Origin: JBEISR01 sp044337705
GTDB taxonomy: Bacteria > Planctomycetota > Planctomycetia > Pirellulales > Pirellulaceae
Reading direction: 5' to 3'
Assembly: GCA_044337705.1 (NCBI GenBank)
Contig: JBIINB010000003.1
Span: forward strand, 1-64,000
DNA: 64,000 nt
In this document: piece by piece, positions 1 through 8,259 of the stretch
Layout of the letters: each line of letters begins with the position of its first letter
Position numbering within the stretch: the first letter of the stretch is position 1
Made by a program: the position numbers and the translations under genes
The notes under the pieces: model-generated
What the model saw: only the letters and a program-made list of their open reading frames with translations
What the model was told of the DNA's origin: nothing
Database searches by the model: none

Positions 1-1586
1 TCCACATAGCGGCCAAGCCAAAGCAGATTGTCGGCGACTCGACTGGTCAACTCGTTTCCGGCACGGCGGCGTGAAGCCTGCGATGGCAGCGTCGCCGAAA
101 GCAACGTGACGGGTGGTTGAGGTGTCTGGGAACAGATCCAGACGTCCTTGCTGATCTCTCCCCCCAAGCTGTCCCGCTCCAGCATCTCCAGGCTCCCAGC
201 GACGCGCGCAAGTCCTCCCGGCATGACCTGGTAATCTCCCTGGCCGTCGGCCACCAGGAAGACCCGCAGCGCCACCGGCATCGCTTCGATCATCCCATCG
301 CGACAGCTGGGGATGACCGAGCGGGAGATTTTCTGCTGAGCGACATACTTGCAGGGCATCTGGCGGGCCAATTGGTCAACCTGATCCCACGATTCCACCT
401 CGGGGCTGGCGGCCGCGCGGGTTCTCCCGACGCGGTAGGCGCTGGTGATTTTGGGCGCCTTCGAATCCCAGGGGATCAGGGGCTTGGGGCCATTCAGCCA
501 TTGGGTAGGAATCGAAGGAAGCTGAAGTGGCGTCGCGGTCCAGGCTTGGCAGATGGAGTCGAGAAAGGGGAACACGACCGCCGACTCCAACAAGGAACTA
601 CCCAGCGAATTGATCACCCGCACGTTCCCCCCTCGCACCGCTTCGATCAGCCCCGCCACTCCCCAGCGCGGGTCGCTCTGCAATTCCAGCGGATCGCAGA
701 ACTGATCGCTGAACCGCCGAACCAGCACGTCGACCGGAAGCAGACCTCCTAGCGTCTTGAGCATCACTCGGCGATTTCGCACGGTCAGATCGGCGCTCTC
801 CACCAACGCGTAGCCAAGGTAGCGAGCCAGATAGACATCTTCGAAATATCCAGGAGTGTCGGGGCCCTGCGTCCAGATGGCGATGCGTGGATTGGGGGCC
901 GACCAGGGTGACTGTTCCGCCAGAAGACGCCGCATCGCAATGAAGAAAGGCGCGTGCCGCTGGACATGACAGTCCTGGAACGCCTGGGGGTAGACGCGAG
1001 AAAGCACGACGCGATTTTCCAAGGCATAGCCCATGCCAAGAGGTGCGTCGGTTCTGTCTGCGACCACATGCCAATACCCCTGACGGTCGCGCGCCACTTC
1101 AGCGCTATAGAAATGCAGAGCCGTTGTCCCTTCATGCATCAGCCCATGGAAGGAGGGAAGGTAGCCAGGATGCGCAAAAAGAAGCTCGGGCGGGATGAGC
1201 CCCTCGGCCAGCGATCGCTGGCGACCGTAAAGATCGAGGATCAGTCGATTGAGCAGTTGGGCGCGCTGGCGAAGCCCTCTGGAAAGGTGCTCCCACGCTT
1301 CCTGGCTCCATGGCCAAACCACCGGATCGACTTTCCAGGGCCGTGCCGCATCACCAGAACCGGTCGCCATCCAGGAGACGGTGCCGTGATCCCGCACCAG
1401 CCGTTCGATCCTCCGAACCGCTTCCGACCAACTGAGCTGTCGGACTTCCGGATGCTTCAGAAAACGCTGCCAAGGACTCGCGCACCAAGACTCGGACAAG
1501 CCTAGTTCGTCAAACTCTCCCGATGGAGGTCGGTAGGCGACCTGGAGCTGCTGCCAAGAATCGTCCTGGTCTCCAAGTGGCTCCAT
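1..1586 (-). CDS. Circularly permuted ATP-grasp / alpha-E fusion protein, C-terminus beyond window
   Basis: The frame is open from an ATG at 1586 to the left edge (528 residues visible). Translation gives hallmarks of the CP_ATPgrasp family (former DUF404/DUF407): LIPPELLFAHPGYLPSFHG, then DRTDAPLGMGYALENR, then VMPGGLARVAGS and GGEISKDVW. The last visible residues, SRVADNLLWLGRYVE, open the alpha-E (former DUF403) helical domain, so the two domains are fused in one chain. AGAGAGGAAG lies about 10 nt before the start. Family members are proposed to ligate amino acids or peptides, often beside a transglutaminase-like protein; the substrate here is unknown. All longer ORFs on the plus strand across this stretch are antisense shadows. 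Family assignment is firm, function is not. Confidence 0.88.
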   Translation of the reverse strand, partial: MEPLGDQDDSWQQLQVAYRPPSGEFDELGLSESWCASPWQRFLKHPEVRQLSWSEAVRRIERLVRDHGTVSWMATGSGDAARPWKVDPVVWPWSQEAWEHLSRGLRQRAQLLNRLILDLYGRQRSLAEGLIPPELLFAHPGYLPSFHGLMHEGTTALHFYSAEVARDRQGYWHVVADRTDAPLGMGYALENRVVLSRVYPQAFQDCHVQRHAPFFIAMRRLLAEQSPWSAPNPRIAIWTQGPDTPGYFEDVYLARYLGYALVESADLTVRNRRVMLKTLGGLLPVDVLVRRFSDQFCDPLELQSDPRWGVAGLIEAVRGGNVRVINSLGSSLLESAVVFPFLDSICQAWTATPLQLPSIPTQWLNGPKPLIPWDSKAPKITSAYRVGRTRAAASPEVESWDQVDQLARQMPCKYVAQQKISRSVIPSCRDGMIEAMPVALRVFLVADGQGDYQVMPGGLARVAGSLEMLERDSLGGEISKDVWICSQTPQPPVTLLSATLPSQASRRRAGNELTSRVADNLLWLGRYV

Positions 1587-1701
1587 CGACAATCTCACTT
1601 CCTCTCTTTCCGCATGAACCCGTGCCACACGCCTGGAGATAAGGGGCATCTGCCCTTGGCGTTCCTGGAAGCAGATCCGATGCGGCACCACGTAGCGGCA
1701 T

Positions 1702-1896
1702 CTAAATCCAAAGACTGGCCAGACCCAGCAACACACCGATACCGACCATGAAACCGGTGATCCACAGGCCGGTCTGCCATGCATAGCGGAGAATCAGATC
1801 GCGTCGTTCGTGCCGCGTCGCAGCGATGACCAACGAGATCGCCACCACCAGCGGCAGGTACCAGAACATGTAACTGGGACTCATCGTGATCGACAT
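1702..1896 (-). CDS. Small two-helix membrane protein, unknown function
   Basis: A 64-residue protein with two hydrophobic stretches, about residues 8-25 (FWYLPLVVAISLVIAA) and 41-63 (ending GIGVLLGLASLWI), joined by a basic loop with RHERRD. This fits two transmembrane helices in a hairpin. The start is well supported: AAGGAG sits 8 nt before the ATG at 1896. It lies between rsfS and the ATP-grasp/alpha-E gene on the same strand, with gaps of about 115 bp on each side, so cotranscription is possible. I do not recognise a family. The good Shine-Dalgarno and the membrane pattern argue that it is real rather than a chance ORF. Confidence 0.65.
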   Translation of the reverse strand: MSITMSPSYMFWYLPLVVAISLVIAATRHERRDLILRYAWQTGLWITGFMVGIGVLLGLASLWI

Positions 1897-2014
1897 CGAT
1901 CAGCTCCTTAAACCTCACCGACCAAACCCCCCGATGCAGATCGATGGAGAATGCCTCAGGCGGTGACACTCGTTTGGCAGAGGCTGTGGGTGCTAAGAGG
2001 GACGCAGAAATTCA

Positions 2015-2503
2015 TCACGAAAGGTCACTCTCCTGCAACGCCCCTGTGCTGCGGAGCGCAAGGGAAAGGTCGAGCCGTTTTGCGTCGTCCCAAAGCCCTT
2101 CCAGATCGTAAAAGGCTCGACTCTCTTCGTCGAACAAGTGAACCACCACTCCTCCGTAATCGAGCACAATCCAGCGGCCATCCTCTACCCCGGAGAGTCC
2201 AAGTCGCCGCTCCCCAAGCTCCTTGCGGAGCATTCGGTCGATCTCTTCGCTGATTGCGACCAGTTGTCGACGGGAAGTCCCCGTGGCGATCACAAAGCAA
2301 TCGAAAATGGGCGTCTGCTCGGAGACATCCAGAACCACGATCTGCTGACCACGCAGCTCGGCGGCAATGCGTGCCGCTGCCATCGCGACGCGGCGACTGG
2401 CCTCCCGCTGCTCGGCCAAGCTGGGGGCTGCCGACGACGCTCCCTTGGAACTGGCCCCAGCGGGACTTCCCTCCCGCACTTCATCCCCCTGCGTATTACT
2501 CAT
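2015..2503 (-). CDS. rsfS: Ribosomal silencing factor RsfS
   Basis: 162 residues. After a low-complexity Ala/Ser-rich N-terminus (about residues 1-35) comes the RsfS/Iojap domain: RIAAELRGQQIVVLDVSEQT, then FDCFVIATGTSRRQL, then ISEEIDRMLRKELG, and the diagnostic GRWIVLDYGGVVVHLF and FYDLEGLW. RsfS binds ribosomal protein L14 (rplN, encoded at 9315 in this window) and blocks subunit joining when nutrients are scarce. The domain is complete; the roughly 35-residue N-terminal extension is longer than in E. coli. The ATG at 2503 has AGAGG about 12 nt upstream. Its usual neighbour nadD is not visible here. Assignment rests on family motifs and is secure. Confidence 0.93.
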   Translation of the reverse strand: MSNTQGDEVREGSPAGASSKGASSAAPSLAEQREASRRVAMAAARIAAELRGQQIVVLDVSEQTPIFDCFVIATGTSRRQLVAISEEIDRMLRKELGERRLGLSGVEDGRWIVLDYGGVVVHLFDEESRAFYDLEGLWDDAKRLDLSLALRSTGALQESDLS

Positions 2504-2813
2504 GCAACCAATGAACCTCTGGATTTTTTTCGTAATTAGGAATCTTTTTCACGGGGGCGACCAAAGGTCGTGTCGCAGCCGCATCGAACAAGTAGGTCCC
2601 TCCACAATCTCTGCGCTGAATCGCCCTGGCATCGATTGACCTCCAATCATCATACCCGAACAGCCCCCAAGGCGAGAAGCTTTCTCCAGCGATCGACCGC
2701 GAGAGGTTGGCGAGCGCGCGGTGGCCCAAGGGCAGGCTGTCAGTCCATATGGGGTTACGTCTTGCGATCCCCAGACCACCTTTTTTGTCTTCAAATCCTT
2801 CGGAGTCCCACTC
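2504..2813. other. Divergent intergenic region between rsfS and the peroxiredoxin gene
   Basis: 310 bases with no convincing gene. Short ORFs on both strands have composition unlike proteins and no ribosome binding site. It must carry the promoters for rsfS (leftward) and the peroxiredoxin (rightward). An AT-rich patch (ggatttttttcgtaatta) sits near 2520-2540, close to the rsfS start. I cannot single out -35/-10 boxes with confidence. Confidence 0.5.
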
Positions 2814-3299
2814 ATGGCAGATTGGATTGAACCTGGCCAAAAGGCCCCTGCGTTTTCTGCACCGACCGATCAAGGGAAGGTGGCCAAATTAAAAGACTAC
2901 GCTGGACAGTTCCTGGTTCTCTATTTTTATCCCCGCGACGACACCCCCGGTTGCACCAAAGAGGCGTGCGCCTTCCGTGATCAGTCAAAGGAATTAGCGA
3001 AGCTAGGGGCTTCGGTACTTGGAGTCAGCACCGATTCAGTCGCTTCGCACCAGAAATTTCAGAAGAAATTCGAGCTCAACTTCCCCCTGATGGCTGACGA
3101 GGATCACGCGATCGCGGAAGCCTTTGGGGCATGGCGAGAAAAAAATATGTACGGGAAGAAGTCGATGGGTATTCAGCGTTCGACCTACCTGATCGGCCCT
3201 GACCAAAGGGTGGTTCATGTCTGGAAAAAAGTGCAGGTCGATGGCCACGATCAAGAGGTGATCGAAGCGATTCAGGCCGCAAAGAAGGGGGACGATTGA
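2814..3299 (+). CDS. bcp: Thioredoxin-dependent peroxiredoxin, Bcp/PrxQ type
   Basis: 161 residues from the ATG at 2814 (MADWIEPGQKAPAF). The peroxidatic motif is YPRDDTPGCTKEACAFRD: the first Cys is the peroxidatic residue and the second, five residues later, is the usual resolving Cys of the PrxQ/Bcp group. STDSVASHQKFQKKF and the YGKKSMGIQRSTYLI stretch also match. The enzyme reduces hydrogen peroxide and organic hydroperoxides in the cytoplasm using thioredoxin. The reading frame stays open upstream to 2721 but that part has no family similarity; GGAG lies about 13 nt before the chosen ATG. The gene ends 255 bp before rpsJ and is probably transcribed separately from the ribosomal cluster. 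Confidence 0.95.
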   Translation: MADWIEPGQKAPAFSAPTDQGKVAKLKDYAGQFLVLYFYPRDDTPGCTKEACAFRDQSKELAKLGASVLGVSTDSVASHQKFQKKFELNFPLMADEDHAIAEAFGAWREKNMYGKKSMGIQRSTYLIGPDQRVVHVWKKVQVDGHDQEVIEAIQAAKKGDD

Positions 3300-3415
3300 G
3301 CCGATAAGGGGTTGGTCGATAAGATTCTCTATGCCTTTAGGGGGGGTGCCGGAAAGCGAAGTTGCTTGGAGTGGTGCCAGAAAAAGAAAAATGAAGGAGC
3401 CACTTTGATTTGCGA

Positions 3416-3445
3416 TTGACGATGTTGCACGTTGATCGATATCTT
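3416..3445 (+). promoter_or_regulatory. Candidate sigma70-type promoter of the S10 cluster
   Basis: TTGACG (3416-3421, 5/6 to TTGACA) is followed after 18 nt by TATCTT (3440-3445, 4/6 to TATAAT), about 110 nt before the rpsJ start and downstream of the peroxiredoxin stop. It is the best box pair I found in the 255-bp gap that precedes the ribosomal cluster. Inferred from sequence only; the spacer is one base longer than ideal. Confidence 0.4.
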
Positions 3446-3554
3446 CTTACCTTCCCTGACCCGGCGAGCCGATCCGACGGATGGCTAGTTGAGGTCGGAG
3501 GACGGAAAAACATTGGGTTTTTTGGGCAATTGCCTTCCTTTGGGGTGCTTGAAC

Positions 3555-3881
3555 GTGTCAACTGGATCGCATGAAGTCATTCGGATTCGAATGGAAGCTT
3601 ATGACCATGCCGTGCTCGACCAGAGCGCCATGGAGATCGTCGAGACAGCCAAGCGGACACACTCGGAAGTGCATGGGCCTATTCCGCTGCCAACCCGCGT
3701 GGAACGGTACACCGTTCTTTCAGGGCCGAATATCGATAAAAAAGCAAGGCAGCAGTTCGAGATTCGGACTCACAAGCGGTTGATCGACATCAAGCAGGCA
3801 ACTGCAAGGACGATTGAGGCGCTCAATAAACTGAGTCTTCCTGCCGGGGTCGATATCAAGATCAAGGCGACCGCCAGATAG
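3555..3881 (+). CDS. rpsJ: 30S ribosomal protein S10
   Basis: 108 residues if initiated at the GTG at 3555 (VSTGSHEVIRIRMEAYDHAVL); the open frame begins at 3489 but residues before VSTG do not align with S10. Diagnostic stretches are AMEIVETAKRTHSEVHGPIP, LPTRVERYTVL and QFEIRTHKRLIDI. S10 is a 30S head protein (NusE in antitermination complexes). It is the first gene of the cluster, without fusA or tuf directly upstream in the window. A 152-bp gap separates it from rplC, larger than most gaps in the cluster. Confidence 0.96.
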   Translation: MSTGSHEVIRIRMEAYDHAVLDQSAMEIVETAKRTHSEVHGPIPLPTRVERYTVLSGPNIDKKARQQFEIRTHKRLIDIKQATARTIEALNKLSLPAGVDIKIKATAR

Positions 3882-4033
3882 TGTCGATTACTGGGGTTCC
3901 AGGACCTGATGTTTGGGTGATAGCGAAATGAGACGGAGGCCATCGAGGTAACTTGCCGGGTTGAACGACTGAGAGTGGTTCGACGATTTCGGCATCTCCT
4001 CCATGGCAAGCGCGATTCATACGGGATAATGCG

Positions 4034-4738
4034 ATGACTAAAGGTATACTCGGCCGCAAGGTCGGAATGACGACGGTATTTCAACAGGACGGAACGGCAG
4101 TGCCGGTGACGGTGCTGGAGGCTGGCCCCTGTTCGATCACTCAAGTTCGCACCCTGGATCGCGACGGTTATTCGGCTGTCCAGCTTGGTTTTTCTGACAA
4201 GCCTCGTCGCCTGGCGCGACGTTCTGAACGTGGGCATGTGGCCCCGATCGGCAGTGTTCGCAGCAAGAAGTTGGCTGCTGCAGGAGTCCCTGTGGGGGAG
4301 CGTGCCGGTTGTGAACCCAAGCGGTTTGTGCGTGAGTTTCGGCTCGCGGAAGCCGCTCAGTTCCCAGTGGAATTGAAGGTTGGGGGGGCTGTCACGGTGA
4401 ACATTCTCGATGGGGTGTCTGCCGTCGATGTCACTGGTATCACCAAGGGTTGTGGTTTCCAAGGGACGATGAAAAAGCATGGATTCAAGGGGCAGCGTGC
4501 GACGCACGGTGTCAAGAAGGTTCATCGTCATCCTGGGGGTACTGGTGCTGGTACTTATCCAGGGAACACGATCAAGGGTAAGAAGATGGCGGGCCGCTAC
4601 GGAAGCGACCGCGTCACGATGAGGAATCTGAAGGTGGTGCGTGTTGACGCAGATAACCACCTGCTCCTGGTGCGCGGGGCGGTGCCTGGTCCGGCGGGTG
4701 CTTTTGTGATCATCCGCGAGACGAATAAGTTGGGCTAG
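4034..4738 (+). CDS. rplC: 50S ribosomal protein L3
   Basis: 234 residues starting MTKGILGRKVGMTTVFQQDG, the classic L3 N-terminus. The central loop that reaches toward the peptidyl transferase centre is present (GFQGTMKKHGFKGQRATHG, then HRHPGGTGAGTYPGNTIKGK), as is GRYGSDRVTMRNLKVV near the end. The length is normal to slightly long. L3 is an early assembly protein of the 50S subunit. A 296-codon ORF antisense to it (3770-4660) has no protein-like features and is a shadow. Confidence 0.98.
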   Translation: MTKGILGRKVGMTTVFQQDGTAVPVTVLEAGPCSITQVRTLDRDGYSAVQLGFSDKPRRLARRSERGHVAPIGSVRSKKLAAAGVPVGERAGCEPKRFVREFRLAEAAQFPVELKVGGAVTVNILDGVSAVDVTGITKGCGFQGTMKKHGFKGQRATHGVKKVHRHPGGTGAGTYPGNTIKGKKMAGRYGSDRVTMRNLKVVRVDADNHLLLVRGAVPGPAGAFVIIRETNKLG

Positions 4739-4787
4739 GAAGCGTGCGCGGGACGATTTGTCTGCCAGTCGTTGAAGGAATTGTGAG

Positions 4788-5435
4788 ATGTCATCGGTGA
4801 AGTTGCCTGTTTACAGCCAGAGTGGCGAGAAGGTTGGGGAGTACGAAATCAACCCCAGCGAGATCGCGCCAACGGTCAACAAGCAGTTGTTGCACGACGC
4901 CGTCGTGATGTACTTGGCCAATCGCAGGCAGGGTTCGGTGAAAACCAAGTCTCGCGGCGAGGTTTCAGGCTCTACCAAGAAGATGTACAAGCAGAAGGGG
5001 ACTGGCCGGGCCCGTATGGGGTCCAAGAGAACGCCCCAGCGGCGCGGTGGCGGTCACGCCAATTCCAGGCAGCCTCGCTCTTGGTACTACAGACTCAATC
5101 GAAAGGCCGTCCAGTTGGCGACTCGCATGGCGCTGGCGCACAAACTGCAGCATGGTTCGGTGGTGGTGCTGGATCGGCTGCAGATTGACGCACCCAAGAC
5201 GAAGGTTATGGCTGAAACTCTTCGGAAGATGGGGTTGGAAGGGAAGACGGCAACTCTGGCTACTGCTGCTGTCGATCGCAACGCTTACCTGAGCGGCAGG
5301 AACATCGCGGGCCTATCGGTCTCGCCTGTTACTGACCTGAATGCTTTGTCGATTCTGGCTCCGAAGACGTTGGTGATGACGAGAGAAGCGATCGAGTGGG
5401 TTGCAGCCAAGTCGAAGGCCAAGGTGTCTGCCTGA
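4788..5435 (+). CDS. rplD: 50S ribosomal protein L4
   Basis: 215 residues. The basic loop that lines the exit tunnel is intact: QKGTGRARMGSKRTPQRRGG followed by RSWYYRLNRKAVQLATRMAL. The N-terminus MSSVKLPVYSQSGEKVGEYE matches the L4 globular domain. It follows rplC by 49 bp. In E. coli L4 represses the S10 operon by binding its leader RNA; I see no recognisable equivalent leader structure here, so autoregulation is not claimed. Confidence 0.97.
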   Translation: MSSVKLPVYSQSGEKVGEYEINPSEIAPTVNKQLLHDAVVMYLANRRQGSVKTKSRGEVSGSTKKMYKQKGTGRARMGSKRTPQRRGGGHANSRQPRSWYYRLNRKAVQLATRMALAHKLQHGSVVVLDRLQIDAPKTKVMAETLRKMGLEGKTATLATAAVDRNAYLSGRNIAGLSVSPVTDLNALSILAPKTLVMTREAIEWVAAKSKAKVSA

Positions 5436-5519
5436 TCGATTGAGAATTGGCCGTAGGTCAGCCACGGCGACAAGTGCGAATGATTGGGTGACACGGAAGG
5501 CGGAAAGGGTATTTGGAAG

Positions 5520-5846
5520 ATGACGACCAAGCAAGCAAATGCAAAGCACAAGCCTTTCGGGATTCAGTTGCAGGCGCACCAAGTGGTGGTCCGGCCGTTG
5601 CTGACCGAAAAGGGGATTCATCGCGCTTCGCGCAACAATCAGTACGCTTTCGAAGTCCATCCGAATGCGACGAAGGATGATGTGCGATCAGCTATTGAAG
5701 AGCTATTCAATGTGAAGGTCACTCGCGTTGCTACCCAGAATAAGCACGGGAAGAGTCGTCGATTTCGCAATCGAGTCACACCGGCTCGTCCCTGGAAAAA
5801 GGCGATCGTGACGCTGCACAGCGAGCATCGCCTCGATTTCTTCTAA
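5520..5846 (+). CDS. rplW: 50S ribosomal protein L23
   Basis: 108 residues from the ATG at 5520 (MTTKQANAKHKPFGIQLQAH). The core L23 pattern is VVVRPLLTEKGIHRASRNNQ, YAFEVHPNATKDDVRSAIEE and LFNVKVTRVATQN. L23 sits at the tunnel exit and docks trigger factor and SRP. An in-frame start at 5484 would add 12 residues not seen in the family; the purine-rich ggaaaggg and ggaag before 5520 favour the shorter form. A basic C-terminus (RRFRNRVTPARPWKKAIV) completes the protein. Confidence 0.95.
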   Translation: MTTKQANAKHKPFGIQLQAHQVVVRPLLTEKGIHRASRNNQYAFEVHPNATKDDVRSAIEELFNVKVTRVATQNKHGKSRRFRNRVTPARPWKKAIVTLHSEHRLDFF

Positions 5847-5912
5847 TCCGAGTAACCGAACAACGACAACTCAGTCAAGTGGGACAACGAAACCACTGGG
5901 GAAGATAAGACG

Positions 5913-6770
5913 ATGGGGATACGAGTTTACAAGCCAACATCCGCAGGGCGGCGTAACGCTTCGGTTAGCGATTTCGCAGAATTGACCGAAGGTTACACCC
6001 CTGAGAAATCGTTGATGGTGCGTTTGCGGCGGCCTGGTGGAAGAAACAACCAGGGTTTCATTACTGCGCGACATCGAGGCGGCGGACATAAGAGGCTCTA
6101 TCGGATCATCGACTTCCATCGCACCAAAGATGGGGTGTTGGGACGAGTCGATTCGGTTCAGTACGATCCCAATCGGTCAGCTCGTATTGCCCTGGTGCAC
6201 TATCAGGATGGAGATAAGCGGTACATCATCGCTCCAGACGGGATGAAGGCTGGACAGGTGATTCAGAATGGCCCCGACGCTCCGCCGGTGATGGGCAACT
6301 GCCTACCGATGAAAAACATTCCTCCGGGAACTGAAGTCTGCTGTGTGGAGATGACTCCGGGGCGTGGCGCAGCCTTGTGTCGGTCGGCCGGCGTAGCTGC
6401 GATCCTAATGGCCCGCGAAGGAACTTGGGCGCAGTTGCAACTCCCCAGCGGGGAAGTTCGACGTGTTCCAAATCGTTGCCGAGCGACCATCGGGAAAATC
6501 AGCAACACAGACCATGACGCGATTTTGATTGGTAAAGCGGGCCGCAATCGCTGGAAGGGGATACGTCCTTACGTTCGCGGTACGGCGATGAATCCGCACG
6601 ACCACCCACACGGTGGTGGTGAGGGCCGAACCAAGGGTGGCCGGCATCCCGTCAGCCCGACTGGCAAATTGGCAAAGGGCGGATCGACACGACGACCTCG
6701 CAAGCCGTCCAACACGGCGATTGTTCGGCGGCGGAGGTCGGTGCGGTATGGGCAGTTGAAACTGAAGTGA
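5913..6770 (+). CDS. rplB: 50S ribosomal protein L2
   Basis: 285 residues. Begins MGIRVYKPTSAGRRNASVSD and contains RPGGRNNQGFITARHRGGGH and the highly conserved C-terminal block around TAMNPHDHPHGGGEGRTKGG. That loop carries the His equivalent to E. coli H229, implicated in peptidyl transfer and subunit association. GGGGAAG lies about 8 nt before the ATG. Length is slightly above the usual 273-277. All key basic RNA-contact regions are present. Confidence 0.98.
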   Translation: MGIRVYKPTSAGRRNASVSDFAELTEGYTPEKSLMVRLRRPGGRNNQGFITARHRGGGHKRLYRIIDFHRTKDGVLGRVDSVQYDPNRSARIALVHYQDGDKRYIIAPDGMKAGQVIQNGPDAPPVMGNCLPMKNIPPGTEVCCVEMTPGRGAALCRSAGVAAILMAREGTWAQLQLPSGEVRRVPNRCRATIGKISNTDHDAILIGKAGRNRWKGIRPYVRGTAMNPHDHPHGGGEGRTKGGRHPVSPTGKLAKGGSTRRPRKPSNTAIVRRRRSVRYGQLKLK

Positions 6771-6874
6771 TAGAGCGATCGGGATGGGCTGGGTCAAAGA
6801 CGTGATCGGTGGATCGATGATGTTGATGCCCGGTAGATAAATCGACGACCGTTGAAGGAACAGGTGCATCGGAT

Positions 6875-7144
6875 ATGGGAAGGTCAACGAAAAAGGGGCC
6901 GTTTGTCGACCCCAAGGTCTTTGCCAAAGTGATGAAGGGTCGGGAATCGGGAGCGAGCGCTCCGATTACGACGTGGGCCAGGCGGTGCACGATTGTTCCG
7001 GAATTCGTCGGCGCAACCTTCATGGTTCACAACGGCAAGACGCATATAAAAGTCTTCGTCACTGAAGACATGGTGGGGCACAAACTGGGCGAGTTTGCTC
7101 CGACACGGACTTTCCGTGGTCACGGCGGTAAGGGCAAGAAGTAG
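6875..7144 (+). CDS. rpsS: 30S ribosomal protein S19
   Basis: 89 residues: MGRSTKKGPFVDPKVFAKVM, a central WARRCTIVPEFVGATFMVHN and HKLGEFAPTRTFRGHGGKGK at the end, all typical of S19 in the 30S head. The gap of 104 bp after rplB is one of the longer ones in the cluster. Confidence 0.97.
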   Translation: MGRSTKKGPFVDPKVFAKVMKGRESGASAPITTWARRCTIVPEFVGATFMVHNGKTHIKVFVTEDMVGHKLGEFAPTRTFRGHGGKGKK

Positions 7145-7179
7145 GCTGAGGTTTGGTCAGGAAGTCAGGAACATCCAAG

Positions 7180-7536
7180 ATGTCATACCGAGCAGTCCAT
7201 AAGTACGCTCGCATCAGCGCCCGAAAGGTGCGGCCGCTGGCGGATATGGTCCGCGGCAAATTTGCCGACGAGGCGCTTGAAATCCTGCGCTACCAGCCGG
7301 CTCGTGGGGCCCGTTTGCTGGAGGCCGTGTTGCAAAGCGCGGTTGGCAGTGCACGCGATCCCGATCAGAACCAGGGCCAGTCGATTGGTCCGGAAGAATT
7401 GGTGGTGGTGGAGGCGAAGATCGACGGAGGGCCAACCTTCAAACGGATTCGGCCGATGTCTCGTGGACAAGCCTTCGGCATTCTCAAGAGGACAGCTCAT
7501 ATCACCGTCGAACTGGAGCGGATCTCGGATCTGTAG
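7180..7536 (+). CDS. rplV: 50S ribosomal protein L22
   Basis: 118 residues from the ATG at 7180 (MSYRAVHKYARISARKVRPL). The frame is open to a GTG at 7153, but the extra nine residues (VRKSGTSK region) are not family-like. The tunnel-lining hairpin lies around GPTFKRIRPMSRGQAFGILK and the C-terminus ends RTAHITVELERISDL. L22 forms part of the exit tunnel constriction with L4. The stop is only 9 bp before the rpsC start, so the two are translationally close. Confidence 0.96.
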   Translation: MSYRAVHKYARISARKVRPLADMVRGKFADEALEILRYQPARGARLLEAVLQSAVGSARDPDQNQGQSIGPEELVVVEAKIDGGPTFKRIRPMSRGQAFGILKRTAHITVELERISDL

Positions 7537-7545
7537 TGGTGCACC

Positions 7546-8259
7546 ATGGGACAAAAGGTTAATCCGGTTGCGTTTCGAACTGGCATTGTCATTGGCTGGA
7601 AGAGCCGTTGGTATGCGAGCAAGAAAGAGTACGCAGAGCTTCTGGTAGAAGATCAGAAGATTCGTAACTTCATTAAAAAGCATCCTAGCAAATCGCAGTA
7701 CCGCGCTGCTGGGATCGACCGCATAGAGATTGAGCGGACCCGAGACGAAGTACGCGTTCTTCTCTACGTTGCCCATCCCGGACTGATTATCGGGAAGAAG
7801 GGGCAGGACGTCGAGGTATTGCAGGAAGAATTGCAGAACCTGATCGGGCGGCGGGTCAACTTGAAAATTGAAGAGGTCAGTCGACCAGAGATTCAGGCAC
7901 AGCTGGTTGCGGAAGATCTGGCTCAGCAGATTGCCAAGAGAGCCAGCTTCCGGCGGACGATGAAGCGGGCGATTGAGCAGACGATGGAAGCGGGAGCCAA
8001 GGGTATTAAGATCCAGATGGCGGGGCGACTGGGAGGGGCCGAAATGGCCCGCCGCGAGAAAGCCAACGCTGGGGCGCTCCCTTTGAGCACACTGCAGGCG
8101 AAGATCGACTACGGTTTCGCCGAAGCATCGACGCCGCAAGGCAACATTGGAATTCAGGTTTGGATTAATCAGGGTACTTACGCGGGAGATGGTAGCGATG
8201 GCGCTGATGCCCAAGCGGGTCAAGCACCGAAAAAGCCAAAGAGGTCGTATAAAAGGTAA
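7546..8259 (+). CDS. rpsC: 30S ribosomal protein S3
   Basis: 237 residues. Begins MGQKVNPVAFRTGIVIGWKS and carries the KH domain with the GxxG loop in LIIGKKGQDVEVLQEELQNL. The C-terminal domain shows ETMEAGAKGIKIQMAGRLGG-like sequence (here QTMEAGAKGIKI) and GNIGIQVWINQGTY. A short extension, DGSDGADAQAGQAPKKPKRS, follows the conserved fold. That extension is encoded on the same 62 bases as the N-terminus of rplP in another frame. S3 lines the mRNA entry channel of the 30S subunit. Confidence 0.98.
   Translation: MGQKVNPVAFRTGIVIGWKSRWYASKKEYAELLVEDQKIRNFIKKHPSKSQYRAAGIDRIEIERTRDEVRVLLYVAHPGLIIGKKGQDVEVLQEELQNLIGRRVNLKIEEVSRPEIQAQLVAEDLAQQIAKRASFRRTMKRAIEQTMEAGAKGIKIQMAGRLGGAEMARREKANAGALPLSTLQAKIDYGFAEASTPQGNIGIQVWINQGTYAGDGSDGADAQAGQAPKKPKRSYKR

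Noticed and set aside
117..1505. Plus-strand ORFs 117-752 and 954-1505, and minus ORFs 598-1074 and 785-1135
   Set aside because: All overlap the open minus-strand frame that encodes recognisable CP-ATP-grasp motifs; their own translations are Arg/Pro-rich without pattern.
3770..4660. 296-codon ORF antisense to rplC
   Set aside because: Lies opposite a certain ribosomal protein gene; translation shows no domain or start signal.
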